Below, one piece after another: positions 15,656-22,173 of a stretch of 35,402 bases of DNA. The DNA is from Chloroflexota bacterium (GTDB taxonomy: Bacteria > Chloroflexota > Anaerolineae > Promineifilales > Promineifilaceae): NCBI GenBank assembly GCA_024277135.1, contig JAJRVV010000082.1:1-35402 (forward strand), written 5' to 3'. Within the stretch, counting starts at the first letter, position 1, and each line of letters starts with the position of its first letter. The position numbers and the translations under genes are program-made. The notes below the pieces were generated by a model. That model saw only the letters and a program-made list of their open reading frames with translations, did no database searches and was not told the origin of the DNA.

Positions 15656-15740
15656 GGTTATGATTATTTCTGGAAACCCGCGAGGTTTTGGCGCATTATT
15701 GGATATGTCTTTCTCTGGCGGAAACCTCGTAGGTCTGAGA

Positions 15741-16295
15741 CTATGTTGTTAAACTCTTTGGACTGAGCATGAGCGTCATAGACCAGCCTTCCAATTTCGG
15801 TCTTTGCTCCACATCAGCCACATCACTTAACTCTTCAGCCACTTTCAGCAAAGCATCCCGGCCAATTTCGGGATAAGTGATCTCTCGTGCCCGAAATCTC
15901 ACCTGAAACTTGACTTTTTTGCCTTCTTGCAACCATTCTCGCGCTTTACGCACATGAATATCCCGATGAAAATCAGATGTGCGCGGGGTCAATTTTAACG
16001 TCTTAATCTCAACCAGTTTTTGCCGTTTTCGCGCTTCCTTTTCCTTCTTGGTCTTTTCGTAGGCAAATTTACCATAATCGAGAATACGGCAAACAGGCGG
16101 TTTCGCATTTGGCGCAACTTCAACCAAATCCAAATCGGCCTCCTGTGCCATTGTCATTGCCTGTCTTGTTGGAACTACTCCGTGATTATCGCCATTTTGA
16201 TCAATGAGCCGTACTTCTGGCACACGGATCCGCCGATTGATGCGGTAGTTAATTTCACTTTTAAAGATAGGTTTACGTCTGCGTCGTTTTCTTAT
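15741..16295 (-). CDS. infC: Translation initiation factor IF-3, probable AUA start
   Basis: IF-3 keeps the ribosomal subunits apart and checks the start codon. Both domains are present: N-terminal RIN-RRIRV-PEVRLI ... V-A-P-N-A-K-P-P-V-C-R-I-L-D-Y-G-K-F, linker K-E-K-E-A-R-K-R-Q-K, and C-terminal F-R-A-R-E-I. The conserved N-terminus upstream of GTG 16223 is in frame back to a TGA at 16299-16301, with no ATG, GTG or TTG in that stretch. The best start is ATA at 16293-16295, 8 nt after GGAG (16304-16307), giving MRKRRRRKPIF and 184 residues. ATT 16250 lacks a ribosome site, and GTG 16223 would remove the conserved R-I-N-x-x-I-R. Rare starts are known for infC, where they allow self-control. 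Confidence 0.93.
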   Translation of the reverse strand: MRKRRRRKPIFKSEINYRINRRIRVPEVRLIDQNGDNHGVVPTRQAMTMAQEADLDLVEVAPNAKPPVCRILDYGKFAYEKTKKEKEARKRQKLVEIKTLKLTPRTSDFHRDIHVRKAREWLQEGKKVKFQVRFRAREITYPEIGRDALLKVAEELSDVADVEQRPKLEGWSMTLMLSPKSLTT

Positions 16296-16303
16296 ACTTC
16301 ATT

Positions 16304-16307
16304 CTCC
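16304..16307 (-). promoter_or_regulatory. Ribosome binding site deciding the infC start
   Basis: GGAG on the minus strand is placed 8 nt before ATA 16295. It is only 1 nt from an out-of-frame ATG (16302), which would give a nine-codon peptide. This spacing favours the non-canonical AUA start for IF-3. Confidence 0.6.
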
Positions 16308-16367
16308 AGTTTAATAGTTACCCATAAACAACAAATAATCCGACCGAAAAGACCGGATCAGCCTGGA

Positions 16368-16396
16368 ATGATAGCACAAGCCCAGAGGGGCGTCAA
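16368..16396 (-). promoter_or_regulatory. Promoter of the infC operon
   Basis: On the minus strand TTGACG (16391-16396), a 17-bp spacer and TATCAT (16368-16373). It lies just past the stop of the 58-residue membrane protein and gives a leader of about 65 nt with a small hairpin (ATCCG/CGGAT around 16340-16357). Confidence 0.7.
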
Positions 16397-16399
16397 ACG

Positions 16400-16576
16400 C
16401 TATTGCAGGAAAATGTTCAGGAGTATAAGCAACACGAACATGGCGGCAGCCAGCAGTAAAATATGGCGTAAATCTTTGATGACGTACGCATATTCAAGCT
16501 GGAAGCGCTCTTCAGCGCTGAGCCGGGGTTCGTCTGATTGTTTGCGGGCCGCGCGGCCGCGTCGTTTTTTGGACAT
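16400..16576 (-). CDS. Small single-helix membrane protein (58 aa)
   Basis: The 58-codon frame starts MSKKRRGRAARKQSDEP, continues with an amphipathic stretch (L-S-A-E-E-R-F-Q-L-E-Y-A-Y-V-I-K-D-L-R) and ends with one strongly hydrophobic helix (about residues 38-57, L-L-L-A-A-A-M-F-V-L-L). The positive N-terminus suggests it faces the cytoplasm. No enzyme motif is visible. It lies between the sortase and infC genes; a GAG sits about 7 nt before ATG 16576. The clean charge and helix pattern make it more likely real than chance. Function unknown. Confidence 0.65.
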   Translation of the reverse strand: MSKKRRGRAARKQSDEPRLSAEERFQLEYAYVIKDLRHILLLAAAMFVLLILLNIFLQ

Positions 16577-16675
16577 TTATTTCTCGCTTGCTGGGATTCG
16601 AATTCGCCGAAAAAAGCCGCTGAGAACACAGAAATTTCCTGTTATTCGTGCAATTCGCGTCTTTTTTCAGCGCAG

Positions 16676-17611
16676 TCAGGATTTTAAGTCGGCAAAAACA
16701 ATGATACGTTTATTGTTTACCCGATATGGATAACAGGAGATGAGGGTAGCGCTGGCATAATCCGTCTCTCCCATCACCCAAACATCGGTAGGGTCTACTA
16801 TCTCAATTTTAGTAATCACGTAAGTGTAACTCTGCCGCTCAGTAGAGACAATGATTTCATCTCCCGGAGATAGTCTATCCAAATAGCGAAACACTTCGCC
16901 ATAGATGTCATTGTGGCCGGAAAGCACCATGTTCCCCACCGTGCCCGGCAGCGCCGAACCGATATGCTGGCCCACCCCTTTTTTGAGCTGCTCCCAATCA
17001 TCTCCCTGGATGATAGGACTGTCTACATCAATGGCGGGAATTTGAATGCGGCGGGACTGTTCCACGCTGGGCGTAGGGATGGGCGGCGGCACGTAGGCGT
17101 TGATGATGGGCAGCAAGTGGGCCGGAATGTCGCCCGCTTCGCCGGGTTCGGGGGAACGGCCGTCAATCGGGGGCTTGTGGCCGCTGGGCAGCACCACCAC
17201 ATCAATCACCGGCGTCGCTGTTGGCGTGGGCAAAGCCAGCGACTGGCTCTCTTCCCGCTGGGCGATAGCCAACTCCTGGTTCAATTCATTGCTGGTATCC
17301 ACCAGGCTGATCAAAATGGCAAACAGGCCGATGACTGCCCCCACTTCCACCAGCAGCAGCAGCCAGTTGGCCCACCGCCGCCCGCGGCCCGGTTCTGGTT
17401 GGCGGCGCGCCGGTTTGGGTTCCGGTTCCGGCTCCCAATCTGGGTTAAGGACAAATTGGCGCATGGCGCCGGTGGGCATCGCCTGGGGGCGGGGCAAAGC
17501 GGGCGGTTGCGGATGAGGGGCTTCCAATCCTTCTATGTCAACCACGCGCCCCGCATCCCGCAGCCGCTGCAATCGGCGCAGCCGCCGCTGCCGCTTTTTG
17601 CGGTAAAGCAA
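16676..17611 (-). CDS. Class D/E-like sortase with disrupted 5' end
   Basis: The product has a basic, Pro-rich cytoplasmic N-terminus, one membrane helix (about residues 82-103: W-L-L-L-L-V-E-V-G), a Pro/Thr-rich stalk and a C-terminal sortase domain. The catalytic residues are visible: His233 in LSGHNDIYG, Cys293 in TLISCYPYR and Arg302 in NNKRIIV. Sortases cleave a sorting signal and join proteins to the cell surface; no substrate signal (LPxTG-like) is obvious in this window. The frame can start at TTG 17611 or CTG 17620, but no ribosome site is seen. Upstream, ATG 17662 is in the same frame but separated by one TAA (17621-17623). The start is therefore uncertain. Confidence 0.88.
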   Translation of the reverse strand: MLYRKKRQRRLRRLQRLRDAGRVVDIEGLEAPHPQPPALPRPQAMPTGAMRQFVLNPDWEPEPEPKPARRQPEPGRGRRWANWLLLLVEVGAVIGLFAILISLVDTSNELNQELAIAQREESQSLALPTPTATPVIDVVVLPSGHKPPIDGRSPEPGEAGDIPAHLLPIINAYVPPPIPTPSVEQSRRIQIPAIDVDSPIIQGDDWEQLKKGVGQHIGSALPGTVGNMVLSGHNDIYGEVFRYLDRLSPGDEIIVSTERQSYTYVITKIEIVDPTDVWVMGETDYASATLISCYPYRVNNKRIIVFADLKS

Positions 17612-17662
17612 TCGTTGCAGTTATTCAACAGATAGGGCGTCTAACGGCCGTTCCTCATTCAT
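17612..17662 (-). pseudogene. In-frame upstream part of the sortase gene, cut off by TAA
   Basis: ATG 17662 opens MNEERPLDALSVE, then TAA, then LQRLLYRKKRQ in the same frame. Read through the stop, this gives one continuous charged helix joining the annotated sortase. One base change (GAA to TAA) would explain it. A TAACAT box lies 7 nt before ATG 17662, supporting that ATG as the original start. Confidence 0.5.
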
Positions 17663-17714
17663 CCTGTTTATGTTATCCGTAAATCGCAAAAGGTAAAGGG
17701 TCGCTCAACCAGCT

Positions 17715-19715
17715 TTAAGGTGATTGGATTAGCAGCGGCGGCGCTTCGGCAAACATCACCCCTGGCTGTTCTACCACCGGCAAGCGGTTGCCGGAGAGCC
17801 GGTCATACACGCCCACAATCGTCTGGTAACGGCCGGGCGCGGCATCCGGCGGCAGTGTGATGGGGTGAATTTGGAAGATGATGTCGCCGCTCTGCCAGTC
17901 CCAGGAAGGGGCGTCCAGCGCGTCCCGCTGGGCCAACACCTGGCCCTCAGTCGTCAATACCTGGGTGAACAATACCACATCGGTTAAATTGGCAGGCGGC
18001 ACGCGCGGGCCAACCCGCGCCGGGTCTGTCACCTGCCAGATGGTGAGCATTTCGGCTGTGCTGCCGGGCGCGGTTGCCGGCGTCAGCCATTGCGCCGTTA
18101 ACAACATCACCCCATCCCCAAAATTTGCCAGCGGCGCCGGCGGCAGCCAGGATTGGGCCGCCGTCACATTCCATTGGTAGCGGGTGAAGCCGGGGTCCAA
18201 ATCATCAGGGCGCAGAGAAATGGCGTCTAACGGCCGTAACAACGCCGCCAACGCCGGATGCAATGGGGTGGAATCGGGGATGATGGCCTGCGCCGCCGCG
18301 CCGCCGGGCCAGATCAGGGCGTAGCGGGCATCCATCCAGCGCGCTGCCCAATCCGGCTGCGGCGCCAGCGCCAGGCTGATGGAGGGATCGTGCGCCGCAC
18401 TAGGATACACGGTGGAAAGCGACAGCGGCCCGGTGATGGCCTCTGCTTCGAGATAGGCGATGGTTTCGACCAGCGTGTGCTGGTATGCGCCGCGCACCTC
18501 TGGCGACTGCCCCCAACGCCCAAAGTAATCGCGGGCGGTAAAGAAACCGGCCAATCCAATCCAGACGGCCGTCACCCCCGCCAACAGATACGGCCGTCCC
18601 AGCGGGGACGGCCGTCGCTTCCCGCCCAATCCATCAACCAACGCCATAAAACCAACCGCCGGCAGCAGATGCACGGCCGACAGCGCCGCCAGATTGCGGG
18701 TTGTATTCGCCGTCGGCCCGGTGATGAGGGAAGGGATGATGCCCACGCCAAACCAGAGCAGCAAAAAGGCATATGGCCGTTGCCGCCACCGCGCCAGAGA
18801 AACCAGAATGCCGACCGCGAAGAAAACGGCCGTCACCCCATCGAACACCGGCCGTCCGGGAATGTTGTACGCCAAAAATTGATCGCCGTAACCGGGCCAG
18901 ACAAACGCCAGCAGCGCCGCCCATCCATTCTGCAGCAACGGCCGCCACTCCCCCCGCCGTAAATTTTGCAGCGGCCCATCCAACATTTCTAACCGGGTGA
19001 TGATGTCCGGGTTCTGCCGCAAATAAATGAACATGGGCGTCACCAAAATCCCGGCCCCCACTAACCCTATCATCATTGGCCGCCATGATTTTTGGAACGA
19101 GTCCCGGTGAATCAGCCACAGGTAAATCAGAAAAATGGGAAAAACCAGCCACGCCACCCGCGCCGCCAGGTAAATGTGGATGGTGAAGGCGACGCAAGCG
19201 GCAAAACCGACAACTGCCCATTTCTTAGGCTTTTGCAATATCTGCCAGAAAAACCAGACGGCCGCCGTCATGAAAAAGGGCAGCATCCCGGCCCGCAGCG
19301 CTTCCCGGCTGGAAGCGACCGGCCAAAAGGAGACGGCCGTCACCGCGGCGGCGATGAGAGCGGTGCGCCGGTCAAACGCTCGTTTGGACCACAAATAGGC
19401 GACGACCATCGCCCCCAGGCCAAACAAGACGTTGACCAGCCGCAGCGCCAACAAGTTTTCGCCAAAGAGGGCCATGCTGCCCGCCACCGTGTAGCTGTAT
19501 AACGGCTCGCTGCCGTAGTTGTAGGGGAAAAAGAAGGGAGTGACGCCATCCAGCACGCCCATCGCCTCACGGCCGTGATTGGCTTCATCATGGGTCAGGC
19601 CGGGGGGGACGGCCGTGAGTTGGTAGCTGCGCAGCGCCCACGCCAGCAAAAAGATGAGTAGCAATGGAAGAGAGCGTTTCAGAATTAAAGAGGGGAGAGG
19701 AGAGGGAATTGTCAA
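17715..19715 (-). CDS. GT39-family membrane glycosyltransferase, paralogue 3
   Basis: The 666-residue relative of paralogues 1 and 2 has the acidic loop P-P-G-L-T-H-D-E-A-N-H-G, then G-S-E-P-L-Y-S-Y, about eleven helices, A-Y-N-I-P-G-R-P-V, the helix before D-Y-F-G-R-W, and the external C-terminal beta domain (S-G-D-I-I-F-Q-I-H-P-I-T-L-P-P). It is predicted to transfer sugar from a polyprenyl-phosphate donor outside the cell. It lacks the NPKSKIQN loop. The loop before D-Y-F-G-R-W instead contains two ACGGCCGT copies (read as GRP and GRR). The start is TTG 19715, overlapping the methyltransferase stop (TTGA), so translation is probably coupled. No in-frame ATG occurs until well after helix 1. 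Confidence 0.88.
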   Translation of the reverse strand: MTIPSPLPSLILKRSLPLLLIFLLAWALRSYQLTAVPPGLTHDEANHGREAMGVLDGVTPFFFPYNYGSEPLYSYTVAGSMALFGENLLALRLVNVLFGLGAMVVAYLWSKRAFDRRTALIAAAVTAVSFWPVASSREALRAGMLPFFMTAAVWFFWQILQKPKKWAVVGFAACVAFTIHIYLAARVAWLVFPIFLIYLWLIHRDSFQKSWRPMMIGLVGAGILVTPMFIYLRQNPDIITRLEMLDGPLQNLRRGEWRPLLQNGWAALLAFVWPGYGDQFLAYNIPGRPVFDGVTAVFFAVGILVSLARWRQRPYAFLLLWFGVGIIPSLITGPTANTTRNLAALSAVHLLPAVGFMALVDGLGGKRRPSPLGRPYLLAGVTAVWIGLAGFFTARDYFGRWGQSPEVRGAYQHTLVETIAYLEAEAITGPLSLSTVYPSAAHDPSISLALAPQPDWAARWMDARYALIWPGGAAAQAIIPDSTPLHPALAALLRPLDAISLRPDDLDPGFTRYQWNVTAAQSWLPPAPLANFGDGVMLLTAQWLTPATAPGSTAEMLTIWQVTDPARVGPRVPPANLTDVVLFTQVLTTEGQVLAQRDALDAPSWDWQSGDIIFQIHPITLPPDAAPGRYQTIVGVYDRLSGNRLPVVEQPGVMFAEAPPLLIQSP

Positions 19716-20536
19716 TTGTTAATTGTTGATTTCTCAGCTACGGCGAACAGTTCCCGCTCAAAGAACCAGCGGAAGGGAGGCAGGTCGAAGGCGATGCGGC
19801 GCAGTCCGGCCATGACAAAACTCTCCTGCCGATTCTGGGGCGGCGAATCCAGCCACACTTTGCTCTTAAACCCGGCTTGACGCAGCGTCTGGCGCATACT
19901 GACGATGTCTTGCTCGTTCACATGCACATCCTGATTCACCGGGGTGATAGCGCGCGGGTCTTTGGGATACGCCCCGCCCTGTCCCAGCCAGGTACGCACC
20001 CGGCGCACCCAGGGGTAAGCATAGGCGTCGTACCAGCGATTGGGCGCGGTGTGGATGATGAAACGGCCGTCATCCCGCAACACCCGCCGCACCTCCACCA
20101 TCGCCTCATGCAGTTCCCACGGATACAGATGTTCCACCACGTCAAACATCAGCACCCGGTCGAAATAGCCGGTGGGAAAAGGCAGCTTCTTGGCGTCAGA
20201 GCGGCACACCCCGGCTTTGATGGCGTGATCGGCGGCGGCCGCGCGCTCCGAGGCGATCACATCCCGCGTCATCCTGGCGGCTGCCTCAGCATAATCCATG
20301 CCAAACGCAGCGATGCCCAGCCGCATACAATGGCGCACAATTTCCCCCCGGCCGCAACCCACGTCCAACAGCCGCATTCCCGGTTTCACCCCAGCCACGG
20401 CAAAAGCGTCATGCAGCCGCCGCGAAAGATGCTGTCCTTCTGATTCCAGAAACACATCATACCCTTCGCAGGCGGTCAAAAAATACTCCTCTGTGTACAA
20501 TTCAGAGGGCAACGATTTCTTTTGATTTGATGTCAT
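19712..20536 (-). CDS. SAM-dependent methyltransferase (Methyltransf_11/23 type)
   Basis: The 274-residue enzyme has motif I LLDVGCGRGEIVRH, motif II-like FGMDYAEAAARM, the conserved L-M-F-D-V-V-E-H-L-Y-P-W-E, and V-L-R-D-D-G-R-F-I-I-H-T-A-P-N-R-W-Y-D. This is the pattern of class I enzymes that often methylate sugars, lipids or quinones. Its coupling to a GT39 gene suggests a glycan or glycolipid substrate, which is inference. The last residues, AEKSTINN, arise from an AACAATTAACAATTGA-type repeat, so the original C-terminus may have been replaced or extended. The start is ATG at 20536. It heads the two-gene unit 17715-20536. Confidence 0.88.
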   Translation of the reverse strand: MTSNQKKSLPSELYTEEYFLTACEGYDVFLESEGQHLSRRLHDAFAVAGVKPGMRLLDVGCGRGEIVRHCMRLGIAAFGMDYAEAAARMTRDVIASERAAAADHAIKAGVCRSDAKKLPFPTGYFDRVLMFDVVEHLYPWELHEAMVEVRRVLRDDGRFIIHTAPNRWYDAYAYPWVRRVRTWLGQGGAYPKDPRAITPVNQDVHVNEQDIVSMRQTLRQAGFKSKVWLDSPPQNRQESFVMAGLRRIAFDLPPFRWFFERELFAVAEKSTINN

Positions 20537-20557
20537 AGTCCATTTGTAACTACTAAC

Positions 20558-20612
20558 CCTCCCGGAGGTTGGCTTCTCTAAATCAGCTAACTTCTCGTGA
20601 ACCTCCGGGAGG
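20558..20612. repeat. Paired palindromes between divergent genes
   Basis: CCTCCCGGAGGTT (20558-20570) and AACCTCCGGGAGG (20600-20612) form a 13-bp stem, and each arm is nearly self-complementary. The following TTTGGCGCATTAT (20618-20630) also occurs next to the AACCTCG hairpin at 15686-15700, so this looks like a dispersed intergenic repeat. The rest of 20537-20739 holds the LCP promoter. Confidence 0.6.
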
Positions 20613-20697
20613 ATGAGTTTGGCGCATTATAGAACAGCCGCCAATCAGCGTCAAAACGGCCGTCATCCGTTTACCCACCTGTCCCTTCAACGATTTA

Positions 20698-20706
20698 TGC
20701 TATAAT
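20698..20706 (+). promoter_or_regulatory. Extended -10 promoter of the LCP gene
   Basis: TGCTATAAT is a perfect extended -10 element, with no good -35 box at the right distance. It implies a leader of about 27 nt to ATG 20740. Confidence 0.65.
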
Positions 20707-20739
20707 TTCAGCCGTTAAATCGGCAAAGGTTTAAGCATA

Positions 20740-22173
20740 ATGACATCACGTTCCAACAAACGCCGCCAACGGTCGGGGATACGTCTGCCCCTATGGGCGC
20801 TTTTCACCATCGGCATCATCTTCACTGCCATCTTCATCGGCAGTTCCATTTGGTTGTTACGCACCGTCCAAACCATGGCCGCCACTTTTGAATTAAGCAA
20901 CCCGGAGTTCGGCGCAGTGACCGACCCCGTCCCCGGCGCCGCCATCACCATTGACGAAAATAACCCGGAAAGCGAAAGCGATCCGTTGCCCATCATCTCC
21001 ACCGACGCCCTCAAACCGTGGCCGGGAAAGGATCGCATCTCCATTTTGCTGCTGGGCATTGACCAGCGCTGCGAAGAAACCGGCCCCACCCACACCGACA
21101 GCATGATGGCGCTGACCATTGACCCCGTCGGTTTATCGGCGGCAATGGTGTCGCTGCCCCGCGATCTATGGGTGGAAATCCCCGACATTGGCCTGGATCG
21201 CATCAATCAGGCCCACTATTTTGGCGAATTGTATGAATTTCCCGGCGGCGGGCCGAGGTTGGCCATGGAAACTGTCGAGGCTACGCTGGGCGTCCCTCTG
21301 GATTATTTCGTGGCGGTTAATTTCGATGCTTTTGTCCAATTTGTGGATCAGATTGACGGCATTGATCTCGATGTGCCGGAAGCGATTGACGATCCCGATT
21401 ACCCAGACCGCTGTTATGGCTATGATCCATTTTACATTAAGGCTGGTTTTCAACATCTGGACGGCGAAACGGCGTTGAAATATGCTCGCACCCGGGCCAC
21501 TTTTGGCGGGGACGTAGACCGGGCCGCCCGGCAGCAAGCGGTGATCTTGGCCGTACGCGACCAGGTACTGCGGTTGGGTAAACTGACCGACCTCATCAGG
21601 GAGTCTCCCCAGCTATGGCAGAGCCTGCAACAAAATGTACGCACTAATTTATCGCTGGATGAGGCGCTGCAATTGGCGCTGCTGATGCAGGATATTCCCG
21701 CCAACAGCGTGCAATCGGCCGTCATTGATTACAGTTATGTCTACAACGAGACCACCCCGGACGGCCGTCAGGTGCTGGTTCCCAACCGGTCGGCCATCCG
21801 GGAGCTGCGCGACCTGCTGTTCACCCCGCCAGCCATCCCCACCCCGGTGATTGACAACTTGCCTGCCTTGATGCTAAATGAAAACGCGCGGGTGGCGCTT
21901 TACAACGGCACCAACGTTTTTGGCTTGGCCGCCGACACCCAGGCGTACTTAACTCAGTTCAACATCAATGTGACCGAGATTGGCAATGCTGATTCAGCCT
22001 CCTACCAGGCCAGCCAAATCATTGATTACGGCAATTATCCGCAGACAACACAATACCTGATCCAGTTGATGCACATTCCCCCGCTCAATGTCAGCGCCAG
22101 CAAAAACCCAGACGGCGAGTTTGACGTGCTGGTTATTATCGGCGCCGATTGGCAGGTTCCGGGAGCAGAATAA
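20740..22173 (+). CDS. LCP (LytR-CpsA-Psr) family glycopolymer ligase
   Basis: The 477-residue protein has a basic N-terminus, one membrane helix (about residues 17-40) and an external LCP domain (about 100-330) with I-L-L-L-G-I-D-Q-R, T-D-S-M-M-A-L, S-L-P-R-D-L-W-V, the R-I-N-Q-A-H-Y-F-G block and K-Y-A-R-T-R. The paired Asp and Arg residues that hold the polyprenyl pyrophosphate are present. A LytR_C-like domain follows (about 385-475: A-R-V-A-L-Y-N-G-T-N-V-F-G-L-A). LCP enzymes attach glycopolymers to peptidoglycan or proteins outside the cell, which fits the adjacent glycosyltransferases. AAAGG precedes ATG 20740 by about 9 nt. The 3' end overlaps the next gene by 25 bp. Confidence 0.92.
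   Translation: MTSRSNKRRQRSGIRLPLWALFTIGIIFTAIFIGSSIWLLRTVQTMAATFELSNPEFGAVTDPVPGAAITIDENNPESESDPLPIISTDALKPWPGKDRISILLLGIDQRCEETGPTHTDSMMALTIDPVGLSAAMVSLPRDLWVEIPDIGLDRINQAHYFGELYEFPGGGPRLAMETVEATLGVPLDYFVAVNFDAFVQFVDQIDGIDLDVPEAIDDPDYPDRCYGYDPFYIKAGFQHLDGETALKYARTRATFGGDVDRAARQQAVILAVRDQVLRLGKLTDLIRESPQLWQSLQQNVRTNLSLDEALQLALLMQDIPANSVQSAVIDYSYVYNETTPDGRQVLVPNRSAIRELRDLLFTPPAIPTPVIDNLPALMLNENARVALYNGTNVFGLAADTQAYLTQFNINVTEIGNADSASYQASQIIDYGNYPQTTQYLIQLMHIPPLNVSASKNPDGEFDVLVIIGADWQVPGAE

Noticed and set aside
16300-16302. ATG 16302 as a start for a leader peptide before infC
   Set aside because: It is only 1 nt from GGAG and gives nine codons out of frame; the same GGAG is ideally spaced for ATA 16295.
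14893-17155. Gap of about 2.3 kb with no exact ACGGCCGT over the infC operon, suggesting avoidance in ribosomal genes
   Set aside because: With a mean spacing near 0.5 kb, one gap this long among ~69 intervals is roughly expected by chance.
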